From Colletotrichum lupini (lineage: Eukaryota > Ascomycota > Sordariomycetes > Glomerellales > Glomerellaceae): 64,000 nucleotides of DNA. Position 1 is the stretch's first letter. Each line of letters begins with the position of its first letter. The position numbers were made by a program, and so were the translations under genes. Below are positions 12,735 to 23,392 of this stretch, one piece after another. The stretch spans positions 3,658,001 through 3,722,000 of the forward strand of contig NC_064680.1 of NCBI RefSeq assembly GCF_023278565.1, given 5' to 3'. Under the pieces are notes generated by a model. The model did not search any database, was not told where the DNA came from, and was given only the letters and a program-made list of their open reading frames with translations.

Positions 12735-13761
12735 GTTCCATGGTTTGTATAGGGTCAGCACTTTGCAGCACGGCCAATCCTGTCATGTCTTTGAAGATGG
12801 CGTCTTCTCTAAAAACGTGCGATATGAGAAGCCAGAGAACCGAATCTCGACAGTAATAACTTGGGAGATCTTCTCTCATAGGCTCGATCCACAAAGAATA
12901 GAAAACCTCGATGACTTCATGACAATCATAGTAGTCCACAAGGACCGCCAGCTTCGCCAACATCTCGAGATCTACCTGACGGGGCACACTTCTCGTCTTT
13001 CCGTGGATGATTTGCATCAGAATCAGGAGCGCTTCGGGATCCCAATCTGTTGCCTCCATGTGATAACAGCCATCAATGACCCTGACCGAAGCTTCAATCC
13101 ACGGGCCAGAGAGCTTAGTCGAGAAGTACCGGGATGCTAGAGCGAGGTGTCTCGACGATACAAGATATCTCACCTCTAGCTCTTCGGGTGTCTCTGGCTT
13201 CGTTTCTTCATATGTCTCCGGCTCTGGGTGTAGCCTTCCATATGCCTCTGGATCTGGCTCTGGCTCGAGATATGCCTCCTGCTCTGGTTCTGGCTCAATA
13301 TATGCCTCCTGCTCTGGTACTGGCTCGGAATATACCTCCGGTTCTGGTATCAGCTCTTCGTATGGCTTTGCTGCTTCGACGGTTTCAGCATCATCGAAGT
13401 TGAATAAGGGTGTCTTTATTTTCTTCTTTTTCTTTCTTATGCCAAAACCCCCCCAAGGATCAAGGGCATAATCTTCCGCTGGGGCTTCCTCCATTGGTGG
13501 TTCTGGAACTGATTCGGGTGCATGAATTTCGTCGTAATTGGGAGAAGAACCGCAGATGTCTTGTGCTACAGGGCTGCTTGTATGTCAGCATCATCCGAGC
13601 AGAAGGACGAAATCGACATAGCATTATGCTTACGGTTCCGTCGCCCTCTTTCTTGAGGATGACAGGTCAGCGTCCCATACAGCAAACGAAGCCCCGGGAT
13701 TGCGAAGCAGAATGACGACGTCTCCATGAGGGTCGATCCGATGGAAATTCGCCTCAGACAT
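12735..13761 (-). pseudogene. 5' part of BTB/POZ-domain gene, truncated by retrotransposon
   Basis: Exon 1 (13761-13634) encodes MSEANFHRIDPHGDVVILL and continues to RKRATEP; a gtaagc...tacaag intron (13633-13577) leads to exon 2 from 13576. The opening (HRIDP.GDV..LL.NP.A.FAVW) and the block LVSSRHLALASRYFSTKL ... TDWDPEALLILMQIIHGKTR ... VLVDYYDCHEVIEVF ... YCRDSVLWLLISHVF match a fungal BTB/POZ family whose members bear one N-terminal BTB fold. Between them lies an expanded acidic Glu/Pro/Tyr repeat and a KKKKK patch. The frame leaves host sequence at 12735 and ends in the LTR at 12631, so any product would lose its C-terminal ~150 residues (now at 5391-5913). Without the insertion the gene would encode about 480 residues. 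The ATG at 13494 is internal, because the family's N-terminal motif lies upstream across the intron. Confidence 0.88.
13210..13344 (-). repeat. In-frame ~30-bp tandem repeat encoding EPEPEQEAY-type units
   Basis: About four to five degenerate 10-residue units (EPVPEQEAYI, EPEPEQEAYL, EPEPDPEAYG, then a weaker copy) sit inside the BTB gene. On the plus strand it reads as repeated TCTGGCTCTGGC/ATATGCCTCC. Its multiple-of-three unit length keeps the frame open. It is highly acidic and likely an unstructured linker ahead of the BTB fold. Confidence 0.85.
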
Positions 13762-14816
13762 ACTGAGATGATGTAGGACTGAACTAGAAACGGTTGAGTC
13801 TGAACAATTTCCGACATCCTTCGGACGGGGAAAACCTCTCTTCTTGTAGCTCGCTTTTGCCGTCGTTGGCTCGTCTGTTGGGCAAGGCAACTTGCAAGTG
13901 TGTGTGGAGTAGATTGACGGCCTCCGGCAGTAGCTGAACAAATCAGAAACTGAGCGGCAACAGCTTGCAGCATCGACAGCCAACAGACCAATCCAGACTT
14001 CAGCTGTCATCTCATTGCTTCTAGCTGGAGGCCAGATGGACTGATGATGCATTGTTATTGACCTAGATGCAGCGACTTGCATGTCCAACGAACGTTGCCT
14101 GCCGTAATCGCCCTGGCTTGGCGTGAATATTGATGCCCAAAGCCATTGAGATTCTGATTCTGATGACCCCCCCCCCCCCAAGGTTGTTCTATTTAGTTTC
14201 ACATAAGACGGGACTGATGATGGAATTTGGTGAATGAATAGATTTATTGATCTATCACCGAATGTTCTACTTTGCGTCCTTATCTTCCGCTATTGTTGAT
14301 TGAAGAGGCTGGTCTCAAGCACGCCTACGATTGAGCAGAAAAGTCTGTTAAAACTTCCCATCCGGATTTTAGAAGTGCTGCAAGTGTTCCAACTGGCAAC
14401 CACCTTTTGTTACTTGCCTAAGTTATGGATGGGACTCTTGGAGAGAGTATCAACTCATTCAGACACGACAAAACTTTAGCAAGCGAATCAAAACCACTGT
14501 TAAAAATGGAAATACGGAGTCCAGTAAGATTGAATAGATCAAATGACTGTTGGAGTTTTCACCAGATGAATGTACTAGGGCCGTTTCAAAACTGCGCTGC
14601 TGCTGTCCGAGTGTTCACAGTAAGCCAAATTGAGAGCCTTAGTTGAAAGCCACAGACTGAGACCTGCGTCATCCATAACGTCATCACGGCCTGAGCAATG
14701 AATCCAGGTAAGCTGTTTTCATTCTATAGAACCTGTCTTGCATTCAACGTACATCGTAATGGTGCATGACATGCACTGATTGATCTCATTGCTCATCTGA
14801 ACCTGAGTACTTCAGT
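13762..14816. other. Intergenic between divergent BTB and monooxygenase genes
   Basis: No supported gene. A run of 11 C residues lies near 14167-14177. The region should hold promoters for both divergent genes, but I see no distinctive operator. Confidence 0.5.
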
Positions 14817-16143
14817 ATGTCCGAAGTCGACGTCCTCATCGTTGGGGCAGGTCCTACAGGCCTAACGTTAGCCATTGAGTTAGCCGCGAGAAACGTCAGT
14901 TTCCGGATCGTGGAATCGAGGGTGGAGGTATCGGATAAATCAAGAGCGCTCGTGGTGCAGCCTCGGACACAGGAGTTACTCTATCGCTATGGAGACGTCC
15001 AGGAACTCATTTCACGGGCACGGCAACCGACCGGCATAGCGACGTGGATCAACCAGAAACCCGTCCTTGACATCACCTTCGGCAGCTCCGATGGAATTGC
15101 GCGCGAGTACGGAACAGACTTTCCTCGCCCCTTGTTGGCGTCACAAGCTGAGACGGAGCGCTTCTTGAGCAAACGCCTGGAGGAGGTTTCCGAGGTCTTC
15201 CCTGAACGTGGAATTACGGCACAATCAATTACCCAGGATGAGACCGGAGTTTCGGTGGCACTCAAGAAGGGATCGCAAGTCGGACGTCTCCGTTGCAAAT
15301 ATGTCGTCGGCGCAGACGGATCAAACAGCACCGTTCGGGAAGCTGGCAAAAGGTTTCAGTTCAAGGGCGCAGAGTATCCGCAGGAGTTCCTCCTATGCGA
15401 CTGTCGCGTCAAGTGGAAGCAACCTCAAGCAGGCAAAGCGATGTTCATGCTGGGTCAGGGCTCACTTATTGTCATCCCGCTTGATGACGATGTTATTCGT
15501 CTCGCCGGGAGCAGCTGGCTGGGAAAGACGGAGAGAGACCCGACACTCCAGGACTTCCAAGACCAGCTCAACAAGATGGCACCAGGCCAAGGAGAGCTCT
15601 TCGATCCGATATGGCTCAGCAAATTTCACTTGTCCAACCGTGGCGTCAACAGTTATCGGGATGGACGTCTGTTCTTGGCAGGTGATTCAGCTCACGTTCA
15701 TAGCCCCGCTGGCGGCCAGGGCATGAATACTGGCATACAGGATTCGATCAACCTAGGCTGGAAACTAGCGGAAGTCCTGAAATGCAGAAGGAACCCCGAA
15801 TTTCTCGATACGTATAACAACGAGAGGTCACCGTCGGAAAGACAGTTCTCGCTAGGACCGACCGCATATTTACGGTCATGACATCGCAGAACTTTGTTGC
15901 CACCTTCCTTCGCAACTACCTCGGGCCGATTGTCCAACCTTTCATATTCAAAGACTCTGATCGCTAGAAGATGGCTTACAGATTCTCATCCCAACTCCAC
16001 ATCCGCTATAGAAAGAGCGACATTGTGGCTACTGGCAGCGGCTTCACCGGTCCAGTGCGCGGAGGGGATAGAGCGCCAAACGGTACCTTGATAGGCCCGG
16101 ACGGGCAGGTGAAGCTGCATGATATCTTTCGTTCTTTGGACTA
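14817..16143 (+). pseudogene. FAD-dependent aromatic monooxygenase, 5' part, disrupted
   Basis: The first 354 codons are open and show all three signatures of the PheA/TfdB (p-hydroxybenzoate hydroxylase) fold: N-terminal Rossmann motif VLIVGAGPTGLTLAIELA, the DG motif VGADGSNSTVREAG, and the GD motif LFLAGDSAHVHSPAGGQGMN. Near 15855 the frame shifts; homology resumes in another frame (RIFTVMTSQNF, GPIVQPFIFKDSDR, RYRKSDIVATGSGFTGPVRG). A TAG at 15966-15968 interrupts that frame, in a position where CAG to TAG (a C-to-T change) is the simplest origin. The reading frame then runs to GAC TA at 16143, where a DNA transposon begins. A working enzyme would hydroxylate an aromatic substrate using NAD(P)H and FAD. 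Three independent lesions make this a clear pseudogene. Confidence 0.9.
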
Positions 16144-18027
16144 AGTCAAAGCACCCACTTTTGGGCACCCCCCCCTTTTGGGCACCCTAACAAAACATAG
16201 TATCCAAACATTAATACTAACCACAATCAATTAATTAACTACCTTTTACTACTATAATAATATAATTAAAATTCTCCCTAAGTAATTCGACCCCTATGAG
16301 TTAATTAGGACTAACTAAACGGTCGCTAGAGTCCTCCTAAGCTTTTTATACGTTCTAAATATTTATAAACTTAGTATTTAAATCTAAATATATAATTTTT
16401 TTTTCCTAGGCTTTATATACTTAATCTTAGCCTTAAGAACTCGAACTTAGTACCGAGATATAGCTAATTAATAGGCCTATTCTTTAAAAGCTTTTTTTAC
16501 TTTTTAAAATAGTAGTTATTAAGTATTATTATCTAGACTAAGCTTTATAAATAGCTTTAAGTAATTATAGAGCTCGCTAGCCTTCTTAAGAGTTAACTAG
16601 TTAATAATAGAGGTTATTAATACCTAATTAAGTAGTTTATTAATATTATTAATCGTCTACTTAGCTTCTATACCCCTTTTAAATAGTATAACTTATATAA
16701 GTAAGATTATTAAGTTAAAAAGTAGCTTAGCTATATTAAGTAGTTATAGTTTAATTACTTTTTATTTACTTCGTATATTTAATAACGTTAAACTAGCTAA
16801 ACGAGTAAGCTAGTAATAGCTTAAAAAGTACCGCTTTTTAATAATAATAGAATTATTTATTATATCCTCTTTATTAAGCTCCTTTTTATATATAAACTTA
16901 ATAAGCTTAAAAATAGTTATATTTAATAGCTAGAGGATATAAGAAGCGTATAGTAATAAGAATAATAAGTAGACGTTATTTTTATAATATTCTTATATAA
17001 ATTCTGTCGTTATATAACTCTTATACCTATTTAGTATTAATAATCGAGGCTAGTTTAGCTTATTAAGCCCCTTAATAAGGGGGGTCCTAGTTTATGATAA
17101 GAATACTTTTTTTAGCTAGTAAAGGGTAGTCTCGTCGGTCGTTTAGTTATTATTTATTATTATAAATTTTTAACTATTATAAGCGGTAAGTTAAAGAGGG
17201 AACTATTATTATTAAACCGACTTTCCCTTATAAATAACTAATAATTTAATAGCTCTATTATTAATAAAAATATACTCAATAATCGTTATTTAAGTACGCA
17301 AACTAAGCTCTTTTTTTTATATTACTATAGCCTCTACTATACCTAAGACTAGCCTATTAGCTCCCTTACCCTCTATTATACTAGTTTTATTTATATTATA
17401 CTTATTAGCTTATTTAATACCGCTAATTTTTAGTATATTAAGTAATCTAAACTATTATTTAATTATATTAGTAATAGCTCTATTAACGTAATACGAATCG
17501 ATTAAATAACTTCTCTAGACCCTTATTAATAGATTTTTTTAATAAAAGTGTTAATTTATCTCTTATTAAGTAGTTTATTATCCCCCTAAGACCTTAGAAC
17601 TTACTTAGTAAATTCCTTAACCTATTTATAAGTTAGTATAATACCTAAGTAATACTATATACGAATTTACTAAGCTAGCTAGTCTTTTTATTATAAAAAA
17701 AGCCTCTAAAGCTCTATAAATACCCTCGCCCTCGTCTAATAGCCTCTCTTTTAACCTTAAAGTATTATCTTAAGAACCCTAAACTTAATCGAGGCCCTTT
17801 TAATAAAGAGACCGTTTTTAATAATATTAAGTGCTTATTAAAGCTTATTTTTAATATATAATACTATTACTTATTAATTAATAAGTATGCTAAAAAGGAA
17901 TGTATTTAGACGATTTTTATAATTATTATGTTAAATTAAAATAATAGGTAGGGTTTTAATATAGTGGCTGGGAGGGATTTTTGGGGGTGCCCAAAAGGGG
18001 GGGTGCCCAAAAGTGGGTGCTTTGACT
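16144..18027 (-). mobile_element. RIP-mutated Fot1/pogo-like DNA transposon (1884 bp), TA target
   Basis: Both ends carry an inverted repeat beginning AGTCAAAGCACCCACTTTTG and continuing through C-rich and GGGCACCC sequence (left about 16144-16187, right about 17983-18027). The element is flanked by TA on each side (16142-16143 and 18028-18029). The ends resemble Fot1-type termini as I remember them. On the minus strand around 17020-17110 the RIP-mutated frame still reads PRLLILNRYKSYITTEFI followed by NNVYLLFL, which corresponds to the DDE transposase signature RLLILDGHGSH..EF of the pogo/Fot1 group, with the catalytic Asp now Asn. The interior has many stops and is AT-rich, so it is not autonomous. 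Confidence 0.9.
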
Positions 18028-18306
18028 TATCAATTCCTTTTATTTACTGGATTGGGTGAGAAATTCGCATCCGAGAAGGAGCTGAACGCTTCTGCACCTG
18101 AATGCGGACCTGTTGATTTCCACATCATCTCCAGTCAAGAAGATGTGGGATATTTTGACGAAAACGGGAGCTTGCATAAGTTGTATGGGTTTGACAACCC
18201 CGGATACGTCTACGTTCGTCCGGACGCTTATGTGGAACACATTGGGCTACTTGATAGAATTGGCGAGCTTGAAACGTGGATGAAGAATATGCAGGCTGAT
18301 GTTTAG
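18028..18306 (+). pseudogene. FAD monooxygenase, 3' part (C-terminal thioredoxin-like domain)
   Basis: Directly after the transposon the reading frame continues YQFLLFTGLGEKF ... and ends GYVYVRPDAYVEHIGLL followed by a stop at 18306. This is the C-terminal thioredoxin-fold domain of phenol hydroxylase-type FAD monooxygenases. Joining GAC TA (16143) to TCAATTCC (18030) with one TA restores LHDIFRSLDYQFLLF in one frame, so the transposon sits precisely in this gene. Confidence 0.9.
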
Positions 18307-18649
18307 GCTTGCCAGCCTGAGATGCACACTGTCGCAGTTTCCGCTTCATTACATGTAATAATCATTGAGAGTCTAACAGTAGCCAACTTCCTCGGAAAAC
18401 TGGACAAAATTGAGAGGCTTGTGCTCAAGAACAGGCGGGACTGTTAATATGCTCCGCGGGAAAGATATCGCCCTCGGGCAAGTTGAGATGCCCCTCAGCC
18501 CCGCTACCCGCGGTAAACTCACACATGTTGTTATCATCCCAGATAAATACTCACGGTCCTGCAAGATCTAGACGCAAATGAGGTGAACCATCGTCGGCGA
18601 TCTCTTTCCATTCTAACGAGCATTGTTATCCATCTATCAATCATTTATC
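18307..18649. other. Intergenic / promoter of the decarboxylase gene
   Basis: No gene seen. The 3' end of the broken monooxygenase and the leader of the next gene share this 343-bp gap. Confidence 0.5.
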
Positions 18650-20045
18650 ATGGCTACCGAGAGCACAACCGCCTTCTGGGCGAAGACCGACAAGTATCTG
18701 ATGTCAACGGGCGTCCCTTACTCTCCCGTTATCATCACGAAAGCTAAGGGCACGAAGCTATACGATGCTGAAGGTCGCCAAATCTTGGACTTCACGTCTG
18801 GTCAAATGAGCTCTCTGCTGGGCCATTCACATCCGGAAATCGTGGAGGTCGTTCAGAAATATGTCGCTGAGCTCGACCACCTGCTCAGTAACATGATCAC
18901 TCAACCAGTTGCTGATCTCGCCGAGAGATTGGGCAAGCTGCTGCCCTTTCCCTTGGAAAAGGTAATGCCCCTATCATGGTTCTCAGTTTGTCTGGATCAT
19001 ATTGACTAAGATCCGCCTAAAGTCCTTCTTCCTCAACACTGGTTCAGAAACAACAGAAGCCGCCATCAAGATGGCAAAGCTCCACACCGGCAAATTCGAA
19101 ATCGTCGCCATGTCCGCAAGTTATCACGGCCTCACATCAGGTTCCGGTTCCGCAACATATTCCGCCGGCCGAAAGAACGGCGGTCCTGCAATGCCGGGCC
19201 AGCTCGCATTCCCCGCACCTTACGCCTACCGTTCCATCTTCCGCACTGCCGACGGCGCCTACGACTGGGAGAAGGAGATGGACTTTGGTTGGTCTATGAT
19301 TGATAGGCAGAGCGTTGGCTCTCTGGCTGCATTCATTATGGAGCCCATCCTCTCCACCGGCGGCATCCTTGACCTGCCCAAGGGCTACCTCAAGCGTCTA
19401 GGCGAGGAGTGCAAGAAGCGTGGCATGTTGCTTATTCTCGACGAGGCGCAGACAGGTGTAGGCCGTACTGGCCAAATGTTCGCGTTTGAGCACGACAATA
19501 CCGTCCCGGACATTCTTTGCCTGTCCAAGACTCTGGGATGCGGCCTACCTCTGGCATCTGTCAGTACGACCGCCGCGGTCGCGCAAGGGTGCAAAGACGC
19601 CGGCTTCCTATGGCTGACGACGCATCTCAACGACCCTCTTACAGCCGCAGTTGGCAACAAGGTCCTCGAGATTGTGGAGCGAGACAACATTTGCCAGCGC
19701 GCTACTGATCGCGGAGAACAGCTTCGGGCCGGTCTCTTGAAGCTTCAGGAGAAGTACTGGTGCATTGGCGATGTCCGCGGACGCGGCCTGCTTCAGGGTA
19801 TCGAGATTATTTCTGATGCTAAGACGAAGGCACCTGGATCAGATCTTGGTCAGGCCGTGTCCGATAGGGCGATGTTCTTGGGACTGTCGTGTAACGTTGT
19901 TAATCTGCCGGGTATGGGCGGTGTTTTCCGGCTGGCACCTCCTGTGACTGTGGACGCGGATGAGATCGAGGAAGGTTTGAGGATACTGGATGAGGCTTTC
20001 GGCTATGTTTTGGACCAACGAGAGAAGACGATCCCCGTAGTATGA
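18650..20045 (+). CDS. 2,2-dialkylglycine decarboxylase-like class III aminotransferase
   Basis: Exons 18650-18961 and 19023-20045 are joined by a 61-nt GT-AG intron that restores LPFPLEKSFFLNTGSETTEA; 444 residues, the normal family length. It is a PLP-dependent fold-type I enzyme. GSETTEAAIKMAK contacts the cofactor, LILDEAQTGVGRTGQMF carries the Asp that binds the pyridine nitrogen, and LSKTLGCGLPLASV holds the Schiff-base lysine (Lys273). GDVRGRGLLQGIEI and LPGMGGVFRLAPPVTV are closer to bacterial dialkylglycine decarboxylase than to ornithine or GABA aminotransferases. Expected reaction: decarboxylation plus amino transfer from 2-aminoisobutyrate-like substrates to a keto acid. The start was chosen at MATES; an in-frame TTATCC-preceded codon at 18623 is less likely. 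Another class III transaminase specificity is possible. Confidence 0.86.
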
Positions 20046-20415
20046 GAAATTCAAAGCCGTTGAAAAGAACGGATTCTCCTATGTTGCATTGGCATCCGGC
20101 ATTTCGTCTCGGTTCTTGACATCATGAAATGACCGCGATCCATCAAGTCTGGAAGAAGAACTATATATTCGCCTTGGTAAAAGCCAATCCTGAGTTCTTC
20201 AAGTGAGTTGAACTTAGTCCTCATCAGCCTTTGTGTACCTTAGCTAATTCAAGACCCAACCGGCTGGCTTACTGTAGGCGGCCTGGGTTGTCCCGCGTGC
20301 ATGAGGTCTTCGGCTGCCGTGCCGGGATACATCTGACCTGGACCCGCAGGGCCTGGAACCCTAGATCACGATTCATGACTGCCACTGCGTCCTCCACCGT
20401 CAACAACACCCAGCG
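20046..20415. other. Intergenic, nothing recognised
   Basis: 3' flank of the decarboxylase gene and 5' flank of the tRNA gene. No supported ORF. Confidence 0.5.
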
Positions 20416-20421
20416 GCGGAC

Positions 20422-20452
<31 letters not shown>

Positions 20453-20505
20453 TCAACTTCAATCACTTAATCTGAAGGTCGTGTGTTCAATCCACACTGG
20501 CCGCA
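20416..20505 (+). tRNA. tRNA-Phe (GAA) with a 17-nt intron
   Basis: The cloverleaf can be drawn. The acceptor is GCGGACA/TGGCCGC with one A-G mismatch, discriminator A20505. The D arm is AGCTCAGTTGGGAGAGC. The anticodon stem TCAGA/TCTGA holds the loop CTGAAGA with anticodon GAA at 20449-20451. The T arm is GTGTG TTCAATC CACAC. An intron of 17 nt (20453-20469) follows the base 3' to the anticodon, the canonical position for nuclear tRNA introns, and contains a TTC that could pair with the anticodon. CCA is not encoded. Confidence 0.92.
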
Positions 20506-22259
20506 ATGAAAAACTTTTGCTCGGTGGTATGGTGTTCGGTCCGCTATGCATTGCTTTTTGAACTGACCAGCGCGCAAGGCAGTCCATAGGAGAGGGCCCA
20601 TGTCAGCTGGCGGCTGAGCACGGCTCAATTTTGCCCTGAACTTAATTGGGCTCAGAGAAAGCTAAAATTGCATCTGTACCTACCGCTAGCGCCATCATTT
20701 GCCAGGCTTCAATTTCATGTCCTGTTCAAGTAATGATAACCCGGCGACGAAGAAATTGTTTTCGCTTGAATTATTGCAGCCTCGAAGCTCTAAGCTTTCA
20801 GTGAGTTTCGTAATTGAAGTAGATAAGGTCAGTTACTATTGACATTGGGCACGCCAAGGCAATGCTCCAATGAACAAAAGATGACGCTGAGTCCGTGAAC
20901 CGGCGAGTTTCTGTGCTACAGCACTTATTAGAGGCAAATTTCGAAATGAGGTTGCGGAACTGCTCTTTTTTCGGTCCGGTGTTTGTGTCGCGGTCGTGCC
21001 AGGTCCACATTATGCGCACTTGTAATTGAGGTTCAAGGACTTCCACAGTGCATGCATAGATAGTTTCGATTAAACCCTGTGCTGCCAGACTTGATCCTAA
21101 GGTGAGAAAGCCTGCCGAGTACTCAGGGCGGACAATTTCATAGCCCTTGCCTCAACTGGCACGAAATCGAACCTCAGATGGCGGCTTGATGAGTTTCCAT
21201 CTGTTAGTAAGACGATTTTGAGCGAATAGAAATTGAAAAGCAGAATGCGATACTTTGGGCCCTGCTATTACATCAATAGATCACGTTACTCCATCGTCTT
21301 GACTGCACCATTGGGACCAAATCCTTTCCCCTTTTTGATAGCTCCACTGGGAGCTTCTCACACAATCGGGACTTCAATTCAGATCACCGGGGGTGACATA
21401 GAATGAAACAGACTCGTGTTTTTGGGGTGGATTTGAGCCCGCAGCCAAAGGGGCTAGTTACCAAAGTTTCGATGGCTTAGCAGCTAGCTCACGGTTCGAC
21501 CACGTTCGTAGATATTTGATGTCGAGCTTTCAACAGAAGTTCCGTGCTCGTGTAGGTTTTTTGAATACTCGTATACGAAATCAATTGCGGAAATTTTCGG
21601 TTGTCCCTCAGACCAGTAATCTCAATGATCAGGTGGCAGTGGTAGAGCGAGGATGAACGGAAGCACAAAGATACGATTCCTTCGGACTCGTATCCCAAGT
21701 TAAGACACCCAACGGGAGGTTCGGCACTCTGATGCGCTCGCAACAAGATCCCATTTATGCGGCATTAGTCGGCAGTCCCTTGCAGCTTAGAATCCTACTT
21801 TACTATATGAGCTCCAAAGTAGCTACGACTAGCGATACACGTCAAGCCGACATTATTGGCTTCTGTCTTTGTGTACCATGTTTGATCATTCGGTGACGCA
21901 GTTTTTGCTTGTCCTTGTTGTATTATTCTAAGGCATCTATACTTCTTATGAACAATGCATGCGCGAGCTGACCGCTTACTAAGTCTCAATATTGTAGAGG
22001 AGTCAGGAGACCTCTGGTTCTTCACATGTGCAGCATTTCGGCGGTTCTCGTAACAGGCCCGAATGACGAATCCGCTAACTTACTACGGTATCAGGCCGAA
22101 GTTTAACCCCCTTGTCAGGTATCTTCGCCCATGCTTCTCGAGATTACATCAGCAGCATTACTTTCGAGATTCTTGTGCACGTCGAACAAAATTTTGGCCA
22201 TTGAGAGTCACTGCTCTACCCTGGTCAGATCCACACTACCTGGTAGGGAGTTTAAACAT
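20506..22259. other. Intergenic, no supported gene
   Basis: Only short frames without motifs. A tRNA-like stretch around 21420-21530 was examined and rejected. The region ends at the MITE target duplication TTAAACAT (22252-22259). Confidence 0.5.
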
Positions 22260-22752
22260 GAGTTTTGCTATTGGGGCAGTACCATTTGGCTATTGGGGTA
22301 GTAATCCACTTTATTAGCTAATCAGAGCCTGCCTTCCGAACTCTAAATCTTTTAGCCCCGCTATCTACGGGCTACCCGGCATAATTACCCACGGTCATAA
22401 TTACTTATAGTTACGCTTACCTACGGTTATAATTACCTACGGTCGTAATTATATAAAGGAACTACGGATATATACGGTCGTAATTACTTATTAAAAAAGA
22501 TAATTAAATAAGTAATTAAATAGGTAATTATAATTATAGGAAATTGCGACCGTAAGTAATTATAATTATACGTACCCGTAGCTACTTTACGTAATTGCGA
22601 CTATAGGTAATGACGCCGGGTAGCCCGTGAGCAGGTGCAGCGGGTACAGGTGTGGGGTTATGGTCCGAGCCCTATGGCTGTGAGCCCTCATTGGTCTAAA
22701 AAGTGGATTACTGCCCCAATAGCCAATTAGTACTGCCCCAATAGCAAAACTC
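22260..22752. mobile_element. Foldback MITE, 493 bp, with 8-bp target duplication
   Basis: Terminal inverted repeats of about 55-60 bp start GAGTTTTGCTATTGGGGCAG at both ends and share the internal motif GGCTATTGGGG(T/C)AGTAATCC. They are flanked by an exact 8-bp direct repeat TTAAACAT (22252-22259 and 22753-22760), the size expected for hAT-type insertion. A second inner inverted repeat (CTACGGGCTACCCGGC near 22366 against GCCGGGTAGCCCGTGAG near 22614) and many short TAATTAC/GTAATTA copies in both orientations make the whole unit able to fold on itself. No transposase frame. Confidence 0.85.
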
Positions 22753-22760
22753 TTAAACAT

Positions 22761-23392
22761 ACCCCTAAGGACCAAGTACATGTAGCCAACCTAAATCTAC
22801 TGGTTGCTAGTACTTTGAAGGTTAGTGCTCCTAGGTCCTTTGGCTTCTATGAAACCTTTTACGCCTGTAGGTGATTTCTCAACCGTCGTTTCTTTACCGC
22901 TGGATTGATTCACTTCGGAGCATGCTCTCATGACAAGCTTTCTATCACCCTTCAGCTAGCTTCTATCGAAGGCTTATTTGAGTGTTCTCATCGCGAAGCT
23001 TTTCGACATTGGACGTGGTGGTGGTGTCAACTGAACTTTGAGGGGGAACGAGCCAGCATGGAGACATTGCGCCTCTGACAGCGGAGAGACCGGATGAGCT
23101 GAGCGGTTCTTGATGGGGCTGTTCAGCTGATTTCACGGAATATTCAGCGTCCAATTCACTAACGGGGTGCCCGGGATAGTGTCAACTCAATGAGATGAAG
23201 ATAGCTTCACGGCTGAAGGTAATGGATGCCTCCGACCTCAGTGCAAAGCTTGACAACAACTGAGCTCGCTTTGGAATTATAAAAAGAGGGCCAACTTCCT
23301 ATGGATAACTTTAGCTATCAAGCTCATCACACATTCTTTCCAGTTCCCTCTTCCACAACCAAAAACCTATCAACGATCGCTCAGTCTTAAAA
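22761..23392. other. Intergenic / promoter region
   Basis: No gene recognised. It contains the leader of the secreted-protein gene, with a TATA-like box at 23278-23286. Confidence 0.5.
23278..23286 (+). promoter_or_regulatory. TATA-like box of the secreted-protein gene
   Basis: TATAAAAAG lies 115 bp upstream of the ATG at 23393 and is followed by a CT-rich stretch (cattctttccagttccctcttcc), a common arrangement at fungal transcription starts. Confidence 0.45.

Noticed and set aside
13210..13344. Possible CRISPR-like array
   Set aside because: Units are contiguous without spacers, in frame in a fungal gene, and degenerate as in coding minisatellites.
12653..13471. Plus-strand ORFs rich in Ser/Gly repeats
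   Set aside because: They are the antisense of the acidic repeat in the BTB gene; the minus strand carries the BTB motifs and splice sites.
21420..21530. tRNA-like sequence (TGGCTTAGCAG followed by GGTTCGACC)
   Set aside because: The A-box-like and B-box-like parts are too close together and no acceptor or anticodon stem can be formed.
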